Of a stretch of 64,000 nt of DNA, positions 51,754-61,430 are shown one piece after another. The notes below the pieces were generated by a model. The model worked only from the letters and a program-made list of their open reading frames with translations. It was not told the origin of the DNA and did not search any database. How positions within the stretch are numbered: position 1 is the first letter of the stretch; each line of letters opens with the position of its first letter. The position numbers and the translations under genes were made by a program. The DNA comes from Devosia sp. (lineage in GTDB: Bacteria; Pseudomonadota; Alphaproteobacteria; Rhizobiales; Devosiaceae), in NCBI RefSeq assembly GCF_017744655.1, contig NZ_JAGIAW010000006.1, positions 124,001 to 188,000 of the forward strand, read 5' to 3'.

Positions 51754-54025
51754 GGCGCGCACTCCTGTCTATCTTCCCGTCCCATTCGAGGGTCGAGATC
51801 ATGCTCGCTTCCCTCAGGCCAGCCCGCTGGACGGCGGAAAGGCCGGGACTGCGCTTGAGCGTTGCCAGAACATCGGTCAATTGCGCAAGGTCGCGGACCT
51901 CGATTTCAAAAATCATCTGGTGGAAGTCGGGCGAAATCATCCGCATGACCAGATTGTTGATGTTGGCTTCGCACGAAGCGATGGCGGCAGAAATCTGTGC
52001 CAGCGAACCCGGGCGGTTGACCGATTCCATCGATACGACGGTCGGATAGAGCTTGTCTTCGGTTGCCGTCACATCCCAGCGAACATCGACCCAGGCGACG
52101 TCGCCATCATGCTTTTCGATCAGCGCGTCCGAATGGATCGGGTAGACGGTGAGTGGCGTATTGGGCTCGAGAATACCCACCAGACGATCGCCGGGCACAA
52201 CCCCCTCCCCCGTAATGGTGACGGGGGTATGGAAATCGAGCTGGGCGAGAGCCGCCTTGGCATTGGGGCCGGCATGTTGGCCGCCGGGCACGCGGAACTT
52301 GAACTGATCAGTGGCGCGGAGGGCAAACCAGCCGTCTGCGGTGTCGGCGACCGGCAGGTCGAGCTTGCGGCGGCGCTTGCGGATGCCCTTCACCTTGGCG
52401 AGGGCATTGCCGAGGTCTTCGCTGCCGATCTTGCCTTCACCCACGGCGATGAGGAATTCGCGCTTGCCAGTCTGGCCGAGTTCTTCGGCCAGCGTCTTGC
52501 TCTCGCTGTCGTCGAGCATGACGCCTTCGCGCTCGAGCATCATGTTGAGCACGTGTTCGCCCAGCGCATAAGCACGCTGCTGGGACGATTGGCGCACCGC
52601 GCGGCGGATGGCGGCGCGGGCCTTGCCGGTGGCGGCAATGCCGATCCAGTTGCTGGGCGGGCGATGGTTCTGATCGCGCAGAATTTCGACTTCGTCGCCC
52701 GAGCGGAGCTGGGTGACGAGCGGCAGGATCAGGCCATTGATCTTGGCGCCGACACAGGTGTCGCCGATGTCAGTATGGAGAGCATAGGCGAAGTCGATGG
52801 GCGTCGCGCCGCGCGGCAGGGCGATGAGGCGCCCGCGCGGGGTGAAGCAGAAGACCTGATCCTGGAAGAGTTCGAGTTTTGTATATTCGAGAAAATCTTC
52901 GGCGGAGATGCCGGAGGTCAAGTGGCTGATCGACTGGCGCAGCGAACCATAGGCCTGGGATTCGTTCTCGATGCGGCCGAGATTGGCCGAGGAGCCGTCC
53001 TTATAGAGCGCATGCGCCGCGATGCCGAACTCGGCGATGCGGTCCATTTCCTCGGTGCGGATCTGCAGCTCGACGCGCTGGCGGCTGGGGCCGACAATGG
53101 TGGTGTGGATCGAGCGATAGTCGTTGTGCTTGGGGACCGAGATATAGTCCTTGAAGCGGCCGGGCACGACTTTCCATGTCGTGTGGATGAAGCCGACGGT
53201 GCGGTAGCACTCCTCGGTCGAACCGACGATGACGCGGAAGCCGATCATGTCCGAAAGCTGTTCGAGCGCGATCGACTTGCGCTGGATCTTCGAGAAGATC
53301 GAATAGGGCGATTTCACCCGCGCTTTTACGCGAGGGACGATGCCCTCGGCCGAGAGGCGCTCGGTCAGTTCGCGCGTGATGGTGTCGATGGTTTCCTTGT
53401 TCTCGGCCTGCAGATGCTCGAGGCGTTCGGTGATCGCCTTGTAGTGATCGGGCTGGAGAATGCGGAAGGAGAGATCTTCAAGCTCGTTGCGCATGTCCTG
53501 CATACCCATGCGGCCGGCAAGCGGGGCATAGATATCCATGGTTTCCTGCGCGATGCGCTGCTGCTTGTCGGCGCGCATATATTGCAGCGTGCGCATATTG
53601 TGCAGGCGATCGGCGAGCTTCACCAGAAGGACGCGAACGTCCTGGCTGATGGCAAGCAGCAGCTTGCGCAGGTTTTCGGCTTGCGCTTCCTCGCGGCTGA
53701 CGAGGTTGAGACGTTCGATCTTGGTCAGACCATCGACGATGGTGGCGATTTCGGCGCCAAAAATCTGGTCGATCTCGGCGCGCGTCGCGTCGGTGTCTTC
53801 AACCGTGTCGTGCAACAGACCGACGGCGATCGAGGCGTCGTCGAGCTTCAATTCGGTGAGAATGGCTGCGACTTCGAGCGGATGGTTGAAATAGGGGTCG
53901 CCGGAGGCGCGCTTTTGCGAGCCATGCTTCTGCATGGCGTAGACATAGGCCTTATTCAACAACTGCTCGTCGGCGTTCGGGTTATAGGCCTGAACGCGTT
54001 CGACGAGCTCATACTGACGCATCAT
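51740..54025 (-). CDS. rsh: Bifunctional (p)ppGpp synthetase/hydrolase (RelA/SpoT homologue)
   Basis: 761 residues. An HD hydrolase domain (His72-Asp73 in [12 protein letters not shown]), a synthetase domain (about 230-350; [20 protein letters not shown]), a TGS domain (about 400-460; [20 protein letters not shown]) and a C-terminal ACT domain (about 690-755; [20 protein letters not shown]). Both active sites look intact, so it should make and break (p)ppGpp; alphaproteobacteria usually have this single enzyme. It lies between rpoZ and pyrE. Confidence 0.96.
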   Translation of the reverse strand: MMRQYELVERVQAYNPNADEQLLNKAYVYAMQKHGSQKRASGDPYFNHPLEVAAILTELKLDDASIAVGLLHDTVEDTDATRAEIDQIFGAEIATIVDGLTKIERLNLVSREEAQAENLRKLLLAISQDVRVLLVKLADRLHNMRTLQYMRADKQQRIAQETMDIYAPLAGRMGMQDMRNELEDLSFRILQPDHYKAITERLEHLQAENKETIDTITRELTERLSAEGIVPRVKARVKSPYSIFSKIQRKSIALEQLSDMIGFRVIVGSTEECYRTVGFIHTTWKVVPGRFKDYISVPKHNDYRSIHTTIVGPSRQRVELQIRTEEMDRIAEFGIAAHALYKDGSSANLGRIENESQAYGSLRQSISHLTSGISAEDFLEYTKLELFQDQVFCFTPRGRLIALPRGATPIDFAYALHTDIGDTCVGAKINGLILPLVTQLRSGDEVEILRDQNHRPPSNWIGIAATGKARAAIRRAVRQSSQQRAYALGEHVLNMMLEREGVMLDDSESKTLAEELGQTGKREFLIAVGEGKIGSEDLGNALAKVKGIRKRRRKLDLPVADTADGWFALRATDQFKFRVPGGQHAGPNAKAALAQLDFHTPVTITGEGVVPGDRLVGILEPNTPLTVYPIHSDALIEKHDGDVAWVDVRWDVTATEDKLYPTVVSMESVNRPGSLAQISAAIASCEANINNLVMRMISPDFHQMIFEIEVRDLAQLTDVLATLKRSPGLSAVQRAGLREASMISTLEWDGKIDRSARRDER

Positions 54026-54114
54026 GGAAGTCGCCGCTCTCGGAAGATTCCATACTTAGCGCGTTGAATGAAAATGGGAAGTGTCCGAAGGACAGTTTCG
54101 GAGTGCAGTAAACG

Positions 54115-54143
54115 AAACACCCCCGGCGAGGCCAGGGGTGCTT
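54115..54143 (-). terminator. Terminator after rpoZ
   Basis: On the minus strand AAAGCACCCC and GGGGTGTTT pair, with an inner GGC/GCC stem and one mismatch, and TTTCGTTT follows. It lies about 32 bases after the rpoZ stop and before the rsh start, so rsh probably has its own promoter or depends on read-through. Confidence 0.75.
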
Positions 54144-54174
54144 TGCAGATTTTCGCTGTAAGCGACGAGACGAC

Positions 54175-54543
54175 TTAGTCGTCGCGGCGTTCCGGCGGGG
54201 CCAGGCTCTCGATGCCGCGCAGCAGCTCTTCTTCGCTGATCGTATCGAAGTTGATCGAGTCGTCGTCGCCGGCGCTTTCGATGAGCGGAGCAGCATGGCT
54301 CTCGGGCTCGTCGACCTCGACATACTTCTGCAGCGAGTGGATCAGGTCTTCATGCAGGTCATCGGGCGAAATGGTGCCATCGCCGATTTCACGCAGGGCA
54401 ACGACGGGATTCTTGTCGTTGTCGCGCGCGACGGTGATCTGGGCGCCGGAGGAAATCATGCGCGCACGATGAGCGGCCATGAGCACGAGGTCGAAGCGAT
54501 TGTCGACCTTTTCGATGCAGTCTTCAACGGTGACGCGTGCCAC
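54175..54543 (-). CDS. rpoZ: RNA polymerase omega subunit
   Basis: 122 residues from GTG 54543 ([20 protein letters not shown]), with GGAGA at a good distance upstream. [20 protein letters not shown] and [18 protein letters not shown] are the conserved omega core that binds the beta' subunit. The C-terminal 50 residues are acidic and variable. It lies upstream of rsh, the same pairing as rpoZ-spoT in other proteobacteria. Confidence 0.94.
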   Translation of the reverse strand: MARVTVEDCIEKVDNRFDLVLMAAHRARMISSGAQITVARDNDKNPVVALREIGDGTISPDDLHEDLIHSLQKYVEVDEPESHAAPLIESAGDDDSINFDTISEEELLRGIESLAPPERRDD

Positions 54544-54766
54544 GAACGTCTCCAAAATTGTGGGGAGAAAGTCTCCGCATACACCACGTTAACCGGGATG
54601 GCAAGCTTGACCCGAAAAGCGACTCCCCTTGCGCTGCCGACCCCGAGAAAATATACGGATAGAGAACTTAAGATAAGCGTCAGGGCGAGATTGCCTCGCC
54701 GCGCCCCAGGGCAGATGGGCGCAGTGTGATTGCAACCAACTCATTTCATTAAGGAAATTTGAAAGC

Positions 54767-55318
54767 ATGGCCGTAGATCCACGGGAGAAGATTGCGCTCT
54801 TCATCGATGGCGCCAATCTTTATGCCACGTCGAAGGCGATTGGCGTCGACATCGACTACCGCAAGCTGCTCAGCGAATTCAGCAGCAAGGCCTATCTTTT
54901 GCGGGCCAATTACTACACCGCGCTGATCGAGGATCAGGAATATTCCTCGATCCGGCCGCTGATCGATTGGCTCGATTATAACGGCTACACGGTCGTCACC
55001 AAGCCGGCCAAGGAATTCACCGACGCCCTCGGCCGCCGCAAGGTGAAGGGCAATATGGACATCGAGCTTTGCGTCGATGCGCTGGAGCTCTCCCCATACT
55101 TCGACCACCTCATTCTCTTTTCCGGCGACGGCGATTTCACCGCGCTGGTCGCGGCGCTGCAGCGCAAGGGCAAGCGGGTGACCGTGGTTTCGACGCTGAC
55201 CACTTCGACGCCAATGATCTCGGACGATCTGCGACGGCAGGCAGACTTTTTCCTCGATGTGGCGGAGCTGGCGAAGACCGTGGGCCGGCCGCAGGTGCAG
55301 AGGCCGGTCGAGGCTTGA
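54767..55318 (+). CDS. NYN domain protein (LabA/DUF88 family putative RNase)
   Basis: 183 residues. The PIN-like NYN fold shows its acidic residues in IALFIDGANLYATSK, KGNMDIELCVDALELS and LFSGDGDFTALVAALQRKGK. Such proteins are thought to be metal-dependent ribonucleases. It is on the plus strand between convergent smpB and divergent rpoZ, a placement common in Hyphomicrobiales. RNA processing is plausible but unproven for this gene. Confidence 0.87.
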   Translation: MAVDPREKIALFIDGANLYATSKAIGVDIDYRKLLSEFSSKAYLLRANYYTALIEDQEYSSIRPLIDWLDYNGYTVVTKPAKEFTDALGRRKVKGNMDIELCVDALELSPYFDHLILFSGDGDFTALVAALQRKGKRVTVVSTLTTSTPMISDDLRRQADFFLDVAELAKTVGRPQVQRPVEA

Positions 55319-55344
55319 GAGGCTTCCTCCGCTTCACGGTGTTC

Positions 55345-55487
55345 CCGTAGCCCTCATGGTGAGGTGCTTTGCAGAGCAAAGCCTCGAACCACGAGGGCGG
55401 GCGAGGGGCGCCATCGGGGCACGACCTCGCCCTTCGAGGCTACGCTACGCTAACGCTCCGCACCTCAGGATGAGGTCTACTAAGCAA
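55345..55487. repeat. Intergenic repeat with CTCATCCTGAGG-type ends
   Basis: It contains CCCTCATGGTGAGGTGCTTT, GCAGAGCAAAGCCTCGAACC ACGAGGGC and later CGCCCTTCGAGGCTACGCTA with CACCTCAGGATGAGGTCTAC. The last unit matches the element at 15567-15604. It lies between convergent genes. Confidence 0.7.
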
Positions 55488-55494
55488 TCGGCTC

Positions 55495-55995
55495 TTAGCC
55501 GCGCCCGCCTTCCTTCATGATGCGGGCCTTGTCGCGGTTCCAGTCGCGGTCACGGCTGGTGGCGCGCTTGTCGAAGTTTTTCTTGCCCTTGCCGATGCCG
55601 ATCAGCAGCTTGGCGCGGCCCTGATCGTTGAAATAGAGCTTTAGGGGCACGATCGTATTGCCGGCGCGGGCAACTTCCTGATCAAGGCGAGCCAGTTGCT
55701 TCTTGCTCACCAAGAGTTTGCGCGGACGCTTTTCCTGGTGGTTGAAGCGATTGCCTTGCAGGTATTCCTGGACGTGGGAATTGATCAGCCAGAGCTCGCC
55801 CTTTTCCGGGGAAGCATAGGATTCGGCGATCTGGGCCTTGCCCATACGAAGAGACTTGACCTCGGTGCCGGTCAACTCGATGCCGGCCTCAAGGGTATCG
55901 CCGATCTCATAATCGAAACGCGCACGACGGTTTTCAGCCACGAGGCCGTGGCTGATCCATCCGTTCTTGTTCTTGTCGTTTTTGGGTGTAGCCAT
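55495..55995 (-). CDS. smpB: SsrA-binding protein SmpB
   Basis: 166 residues. [40 protein letters not shown] and [20 protein letters not shown] (the basic tail that mimics a codon-anticodon helix) define SmpB. It works with tmRNA in rescue of stalled ribosomes. tmRNA itself is not in the window. It follows dapA after 5 bp on the same strand. Confidence 0.96.
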   Translation of the reverse strand: MATPKNDKNKNGWISHGLVAENRRARFDYEIGDTLEAGIELTGTEVKSLRMGKAQIAESYASPEKGELWLINSHVQEYLQGNRFNHQEKRPRKLLVSKKQLARLDQEVARAGNTIVPLKLYFNDQGRAKLLIGIGKGKKNFDKRATSRDRDWNRDKARIMKEGGRG

Positions 55996-56000
55996 AGAGC

Positions 56001-56876
56001 TTAGATAAGCCCTGCATGGCTCATGGCAAAGTCCATGGCGTCCTGGGTCGGCTTGCTGATCGGGGTCAGCGGCAGGCGCATTTCATTGGCGCAGAGATTG
56101 AGGCGGTTCGCCACATACTTGGCCGGAGCCGGATTGGGCTCCATGAACAGGTCCTTGTGGAGGAATGCCAGCTTGTCGTTGATATCGCGCGCACCAGCGA
56201 AGTCACCGGCCAGCGACAGTTCCTGCATCTGCGAACAAAGACGCGGCGCCACATTGGCGGTAACCGAAATGCAGCCATGGCCGCCATGGGCGTTGAAGCC
56301 AAGCGCGGTGCTATCGTCGCCCGAAAGCAGGATAAAATCCTTGCCGAGCTTGACGCGCTGCATGGTGGCGCGTTCGAGATTGCCGGTCGCATCCTTGACG
56401 CCGATGATGTTGGAATGCGCATCGCGGAGCCGCGCGATGGTATCGACGGTCAGGTCGACAACGGTGCGGCCAGGCACGGAATAGAGAATGACCGGGATGC
56501 CGACGGCCTTCGCAACAGCCGAGAAGTGCTGGAAGAGGCCTTCCTGGTTCGGCTTGTTATAGTAGGGCACGACGGACAGGACTGCGTCGGCACCGGTTTC
56601 CTCAGCGAACTTGGCGAGCGAAACGGCTTCGGCGGTCGAGTTGGAACCGGCACCCGCGATGATCGGCACGCGCTTGTTGGTCACTTCGACGCAGATTTCG
56701 ACCACGCGACGGTGTTCCTCGTGGCTCACGGTCGGGCTTTCGCCCGTAGTGCCGACGGGAACGAGGCCATGCGAGCCTTGCTCGATCTGCCACTCGACAA
56801 AGCCTGCGAAGGCTTTCTCATCCACTGCCCCATCGCGCATGGGAGTGATGAGTGCCGTGATAGAGCCTCGCAACAT
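56001..56876 (-). CDS. dapA: 4-hydroxy-tetrahydrodipicolinate synthase
   Basis: 291 residues from ATG 56876 ([20 protein letters not shown]), normal DapA length; an upstream in-frame start is not conserved. GTTGESPTV holds the Thr pair, LYSVPGR the catalytic Tyr132 and IGVKDATGN the Schiff-base Lys161. It condenses pyruvate with aspartate semialdehyde for lysine and diaminopimelate. It is divergent from the hydrolase-like gene at 57110. Confidence 0.96.
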   Translation of the reverse strand: MLRGSITALITPMRDGAVDEKAFAGFVEWQIEQGSHGLVPVGTTGESPTVSHEEHRRVVEICVEVTNKRVPIIAGAGSNSTAEAVSLAKFAEETGADAVLSVVPYYNKPNQEGLFQHFSAVAKAVGIPVILYSVPGRTVVDLTVDTIARLRDAHSNIIGVKDATGNLERATMQRVKLGKDFILLSGDDSTALGFNAHGGHGCISVTANVAPRLCSQMQELSLAGDFAGARDINDKLAFLHKDLFMEPNPAPAKYVANRLNLCANEMRLPLTPISKPTQDAMDFAMSHAGLI

Positions 56877-57109
56877 TTTGTCGGTATTCCTCAATTGGCC
56901 CGGAAAGCCGGGCTGCGCATGATCGGGATTGTGGCCGAAGGGGCCTTCGGAGACGCGCACCATACTTTCAACTTCGATATGTCACAAGGCGAATGGCAAG
57001 ATCGCGGCATCGGGCACAAAAAGCTGCGGCGCAAAAGCATCAGGGGCTTGATCACTCGCCCTTCTGGCGGGCACAACAGGCACAAAGCCCGAGGGCGTGA
57101 GGAAAATCC

Positions 57110-58054
57110 ATGCTGCGCAAACGGCGCGTCGTTCCGCCCGATCACAGGCCTTTTGCCACGTTACCGGTGCAGTTCATCGAGATACGGGATGCGAGCGTGC
57201 GCGCGGCCGTGCACGTCACCGCTCCCCTGACGCGTGGAAAAATTCCGCTCGTGTGCGTTGCCGGGCTGCAGCGGAATATGAGCGATTTTGCTGATTTCGT
57301 TGCCTATTTCCGTCGCTTGAGCACGGGCAACTGGCCGGTGGTGCTGATCGACCTGCCGGGTCGCGGTCGGGCCGATGATCGAACGAGGGCCGAGGACTAT
57401 AGTTCGCTAAGCGATGCGCGCGACGTTGCCGATATTCTGGCAGCATTGGGCATCGGCCGGGCGGTCATTCTGGGCCAGGGGCATGGCGGGCAGGTCGCCA
57501 TGGCGCTGGCGGCAGCGCATCCGCTGCTCGTCGCAGGCACGATCCTGCTGGATGCCGGACCGATGGTGGATTCCCGCGGCATTGTGCGATTGCGCAATAA
57601 TCTCAAACACATTGATGCGTTGAGAGGCGTAAAGCGCGTTGCCGCTGGTTTCCGCCGCATGTTGGCCGGGGACTATCCGGAGCTATCTGAAGAAGCTCTC
57701 GACGCCCTGGCACAGCGGAGCCATACGATCGACAAACGTGGACGCGCTCGACCGCTGTTCGACGAGCGCCTGCTGGCGCCTTTGGAGACCATCAGCTTTG
57801 ACGACGTGCTGACGCCGCAATGGCCGCTCTTCGACGCGCTGAGCGGCATTCCGCTCATGATCCTCCGCACACAACTGACCGATCAATTGCGGCGCGAAAC
57901 CTATGAAGAGATGGTGCGGCGGCGGCCGGATGCCCTCGCGCTGACCATTGCCGGCCAAGGCTCTCCTGCCCTGTTCGACCAGCACGATGAAATCGAAGCC
58001 GTTGCCGGCTTCGTGTTCAAGGTTGGAACGCAGATACGGAGCAAAGCGGCCTGA
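57110..58054 (+). CDS. Alpha/beta hydrolase-fold protein lacking the nucleophile and His
   Basis: 314 residues with a clear alpha/beta hydrolase fold: oxyanion region LVCVAGLQRNMSDF, VVLIDLPGRGRADD, and strand-turn-helix AVILGQGHGGQVAMALAAAH. The nucleophile elbow normally reads G-x-S-x-G, but here it is GQGHG with Gly124 where Ser should be. The acid Asp258 (RTQLTDQL) remains, but the His expected near 285 (G-x-G-H) is Ser in AGQGSPALFD. It is therefore probably not a classical esterase. Rhizobial genomes often have an intact hydrolase gene next to dapA. It may be a binding or structural protein. Confidence 0.82.
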   Translation: MLRKRRVVPPDHRPFATLPVQFIEIRDASVRAAVHVTAPLTRGKIPLVCVAGLQRNMSDFADFVAYFRRLSTGNWPVVLIDLPGRGRADDRTRAEDYSSLSDARDVADILAALGIGRAVILGQGHGGQVAMALAAAHPLLVAGTILLDAGPMVDSRGIVRLRNNLKHIDALRGVKRVAAGFRRMLAGDYPELSEEALDALAQRSHTIDKRGRARPLFDERLLAPLETISFDDVLTPQWPLFDALSGIPLMILRTQLTDQLRRETYEEMVRRRPDALALTIAGQGSPALFDQHDEIEAVAGFVFKVGTQIRSKAA

Positions 58055-58064
58055 GGCCCTAGGC

Positions 58065-59417
58065 TCAGTCGCGGACTGAGACGACGATGCGACGGTTCTG
58101 CGCCTTGCCGGCGGCTGTTGCATTGTCGGCGACAGGTTGGGATTCGCCATAGCCGATGGCATAGAGACGTTCGGCACCTACACCTAGATTGATCAGCGCT
58201 GCAACCACGGCCTCAGCGCGCGCAACCGACAGGGCCAGGTTTGCTGAAGCTTCGCCATCGGAATCCGTGTGGCCAGCAACGTCGATTGCCGCACCGGGGC
58301 AATGGTTAATGGCCTCAGCGATCGACGCGAGAATTGTTTCGGCGCCCTCGGCAAGAACCGCCGCGCCGGAGCGGAAGAGGATACCATTTTGGGCCGAGAG
58401 TGCTGCGAGACTGGTGCGGCATTGGTCGAGGGTTTCAGGCGAAACGGCAGGCGCGGGATTCGTCTGCGCGGGTTCCGCTGCTGGAGCGGTCACCGGTTCA
58501 GGTTCGGCCGGAGCCGTCTCCTTACTCGGAGTGGGCTCGGTCACAACAGGTTCCGGCGTCGCCGCTGCGATCTGCGTCTGTTCCGGCGTGGTTGGAGCAC
58601 TTGGCGCTGGCGCAGCGAGGGCAAGCCCCCACCCCGCTTCGCTCAAGCGATCGCGAGCAAAAGTCGCGCGGATGGATTCGGCGTCGGCCGAGGTCAGCGG
58701 CGTGCCAGAAAAGAGCCAGGCACCACCCTCGAGCTTGACCTCACCCTGCTTGAGCAAGGCAAAGAGCGGGAGGATTTTGTCGAGGCTTGCTTCAAAATTG
58801 AGGGGTTCGCCTGAACCAAAGCGCAGGGTGGAACTGGCGCGTGCACCGACCGCCAGGAGTAGCCGCTGCTCCAGTTCGGGATTTGGCACATAGCCGGAGA
58901 GCAGCACATTGCCATTGGGCTGACGGCGCAGCGAGAAGGCATAGGGTTCAACGCGCGGCGCAGAAATTTCGGCCTTGGCGAGAATGAGACCAGAAGGAAC
59001 CTGTGTGGCGAGCGTCTGATGGAGGGTGATAAAATCGGCCTGGGTGGCAGCGACGCCGCTCACTGACAATACCGAGCCGCGTAAGGCAAAGCGGCCTTCC
59101 GAAAGGCGATCGAGCACATCAAGGCCGAATGCTGCGGCGGCGTCATAACCAGCCGGCGCGCCCGAGCCGAGCTTGAGCCAGGAAATGTCGGCACCGGCAC
59201 GCTGACCAAGGGCATCGCGCAAAGCAGCGCTGGGCGCATAGCCGTCGAGAACCAATGTTCCGCCCGGCTGGCGCGAAATGCTGACCCAGTAGTCGGACAC
59301 GTGCGGCGGCGGAACGGCGACCACGGAGGACTGAGCAAAGGATGCCGGACCATAGCTCAGAGCCAGTGCAAGCGCGATCGTTCCGGACGTCACCAAGTGA
59401 CGAAGGTGCCTCTTCAT
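58065..59417 (-). CDS. OmpA-family protein with N-terminal BON-like repeats
   Basis: 450 residues. A signal peptide (about 1-28, ending SFA), two or three BON-like or OmpA-associated modules (YWVSISRQPGGTLVLDGYAP; FSLRRQPNGNVLLSGYVPNP), a Pro/Glu/Thr-rich linker (about 270-330) and a C-terminal OmpA peptidoglycan-binding domain (about 345-450: ILFRSGAAVLAEGAETILAS, IDVAGHTDSDGEASANLALS, RLYAIGYGESQPVADN). It probably tethers the envelope to the cell wall. It is convergent with the hydrolase-like gene and lies downstream of the porin. Confidence 0.86.
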   Translation of the reverse strand: MKRHLRHLVTSGTIALALALSYGPASFAQSSVVAVPPPHVSDYWVSISRQPGGTLVLDGYAPSAALRDALGQRAGADISWLKLGSGAPAGYDAAAAFGLDVLDRLSEGRFALRGSVLSVSGVAATQADFITLHQTLATQVPSGLILAKAEISAPRVEPYAFSLRRQPNGNVLLSGYVPNPELEQRLLLAVGARASSTLRFGSGEPLNFEASLDKILPLFALLKQGEVKLEGGAWLFSGTPLTSADAESIRATFARDRLSEAGWGLALAAPAPSAPTTPEQTQIAAATPEPVVTEPTPSKETAPAEPEPVTAPAAEPAQTNPAPAVSPETLDQCRTSLAALSAQNGILFRSGAAVLAEGAETILASIAEAINHCPGAAIDVAGHTDSDGEASANLALSVARAEAVVAALINLGVGAERLYAIGYGESQPVADNATAAGKAQNRRIVVSVRD

Positions 59418-59519
59418 ATCGATTCCATTAAGTGCCGCATTGGCCGGAAGTTAGATGATTTGCCGCAAGGGAAAAAGCGGCGCGGCATCAGCATTCAAGA
59501 ATTGGTCTTCAAAAAGCAG

Positions 59520-59545
59520 AAAGGCCCGGCGTGAGCCGGGCCTTT
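59520..59545 (-). terminator. Terminator after the porin gene
   Basis: AAAGGCCCGGC/GCCGGGCCTTT, an 11-bp perfect stem with a GTGA loop, lies 24 bases after the porin stop and before the OmpA-family gene. Being symmetric it could work in both directions. Confidence 0.9.
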
Positions 59546-59568
59546 CCGTTCGGAAACCGAAGCTTCGA

Positions 59569-61029
59569 TTATTCGAAGGACTTGGCAGCCTTGAAGGTGA
59601 CCTTGTAGGATTCTTCCGAGTTGACTTCGCCCTTGATGGATGAGGTGAAGCCGCCGCCCGGAGCCCAAGCGAGTTCGGCAGCGCCGTAAACGACCGAGTC
59701 GTTACGGAAGCCGGTGAGGTTGCCCGGACCGTAGGAGTTGTCAGCAATAGCGTTACCAAAGTAACCACCGATTTCGCCGGTGATCTTGATGGTTTCGGTG
59801 ACGGCAGCAACAACCTGAGCAGCGACCTGGATGGTCGACTTGTCTGCGTTCACGCCAGCAGCAGTCACGTCGTCGAAGAAGTAACGTGCGCCAAGGTTGA
59901 TAGCGACGCCTTCAGTGACATTCACGCCGATGGAACCGCCGAAGCCGTAGTCGGTGTAGTTGCCAGCAGCGCCACCGGTGTTGTTAGCAACTTCACCGGA
60001 CAGAGCGATCTTGAACAGATCAAAGGTACCTTCAACGCTCAGGAGAGCGTTCAGGAGGTCATTGTTGCCATTCTGGGTACCAAACTTGAAGTTGTCCCAG
60101 TAGGAAACAGCGCCACGAACCTTGAACGCATCGAAGGTGCCGGTGGCACCGGCGTGGACTGCCCACGATTCAACGTTGCCATCGAGGATACCGAAAGCAA
60201 GGCCGGTTGCGTGAGCGGTAATGCCTTCACCAGCATAGGAAATCACGCCAACGAGGGTACCAGCGCGAGCAACGTTGACGGCACCGCCAGCGCCCAGAGG
60301 TGCAGTAACAGCAGTGGAAGAAGACGTAACGTGCGGAGTGTCGTCGTTCAGGTTTTCGAGACCAATACCGACGTTAACACCATTGCCAAGATCCGAAACG
60401 ACCTGGATAACGTGACCACCGAGACCGGTGTAGTCAGCGTCGATACCAACGCCCTTGCCGTCGATACCATCGGAGCTGAACAGGCCAAGGAAGTTGAACG
60501 GAGCATCGTCGTCGAGGTTGGCGATCGAGCCCTTCTTACCAGCCATGATCACTGTGGTATCACCGACAGCAACGTACGCTTCGTCGATGTAGAGGCCAAT
60601 GCGCTCGCCATCGTTGTCAACAACGGTCGTACCAGCAGCACCGTTACGATAAACGCGGGTAAGATCGACTTCCTTGATCTTGATCACAGCCTTAGCAGGA
60701 CCGAAATCGGAGTCAGCAGTGCCAACAGCCTTGAGCCAAGCCTCAACCTTGGTGCTCCAATCAGCCGCGCCGTCGCCGATCCCGATAGCGCGGTTGCTGT
60801 CGAAGGTAGCAGCAACGACGCCTTCGGTGCGGAAGTCGCCGTAGTTGAATTCGTAGGAGACGCCGCCCGAGAGCTGCAGGCAGTTGGTGTCGGACGAGAT
60901 GGTCAGGCCGGAAAGACCGAGCGCATCGCAAACGTCCAGCGAGGTGAGAACGCCAAGATCGGCAGCATAGCCGGCGGTCGAGAGACCAGCAGCGGCAACA
61001 GAACCGAGGATAAGGCTCTTGAGTTTCAT
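59569..61029 (-). CDS. Outer-membrane porin (Porin_2-like)
   Basis: 486 residues from ATG 61029, with GGAGG at an ideal distance. The signal peptide MKLKSLILGSVAAAGLSTAG ends before AADLGVL. A cysteine pair follows (SLDVCDALGLSG, SSDTNCLQLSGGVSYEFNYG), the arrangement found after the signal in rhizobial Porin_2 proteins, then a beta-barrel of alternating hydrophobic residues ending FTSSIKGEVNSEESYKVTFK and a terminal Phe in AAKSFE (FE rather than the more usual final F). General uptake channel. AT-leaning codon use and a strong ribosome site fit high expression. Confidence 0.85.
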   Translation of the reverse strand: MKLKSLILGSVAAAGLSTAGYAADLGVLTSLDVCDALGLSGLTISSDTNCLQLSGGVSYEFNYGDFRTEGVVAATFDSNRAIGIGDGAADWSTKVEAWLKAVGTADSDFGPAKAVIKIKEVDLTRVYRNGAAGTTVVDNDGERIGLYIDEAYVAVGDTTVIMAGKKGSIANLDDDAPFNFLGLFSSDGIDGKGVGIDADYTGLGGHVIQVVSDLGNGVNVGIGLENLNDDTPHVTSSSTAVTAPLGAGGAVNVARAGTLVGVISYAGEGITAHATGLAFGILDGNVESWAVHAGATGTFDAFKVRGAVSYWDNFKFGTQNGNNDLLNALLSVEGTFDLFKIALSGEVANNTGGAAGNYTDYGFGGSIGVNVTEGVAINLGARYFFDDVTAAGVNADKSTIQVAAQVVAAVTETIKITGEIGGYFGNAIADNSYGPGNLTGFRNDSVVYGAAELAWAPGGGFTSSIKGEVNSEESYKVTFKAAKSFE

Positions 61030-61430
61030 TAGTTGACCTCCAAAGTCAGTCATTTGGTGCCGGTTACCCAGCGGTTTGTCGAAACGCGACCACACTATTC
61101 GTGGTGCAGTGTGTTGCCGTCGCGTTGCGACCGACAAACGATCCCATGCATGGATTCGCAAGACCCACTCTACGCATGCAAACATCGGACGCAATCGAAC
61201 AAAGCTGGATTCACCCCTGCCACAATATGGTTGCGATCCGGATGTTGCAGATTCAGCACACAGATCGAAACCACCTGTTAAGACTTCTGAAGCAGCCCTT
61301 AAAAACCGCGACTTTGCAGGGGTTTTGGCCTTCACAATGAGCGATGACGGCCTTTCGGGGCCAGATTTGACACACGTACCCCACTGCCCGACACATGGCG
61401 TAAACATGACCACCTTGTGGAGGAGAGACT
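61030..61430. other. Divergent intergenic region between porin and SDR genes
   Basis: 401 bases. It must hold promoters for the porin (leftward) and the SDR (rightward). It is less GC-rich than the genes. I see TTGACA at 61367 and a GGAGGAGAG ribosome site just before the SDR, but no convincing full promoter, no strong hairpin and no repeat of the families listed here. Several short frames cross it without any recognisable product. Confidence 0.5.

Noticed and set aside
51530..54067. An 845-codon plus-strand frame opposite rsh
   Set aside because: The length is only a result of codon bias; the minus strand encodes a full RelA/SpoT protein with all four domains.
61030..61430. A protein-coding gene or small RNA in the porin-SDR gap
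   Set aside because: Short frames there have no family resemblance, no good ribosome site and no terminator, so nothing can be supported.
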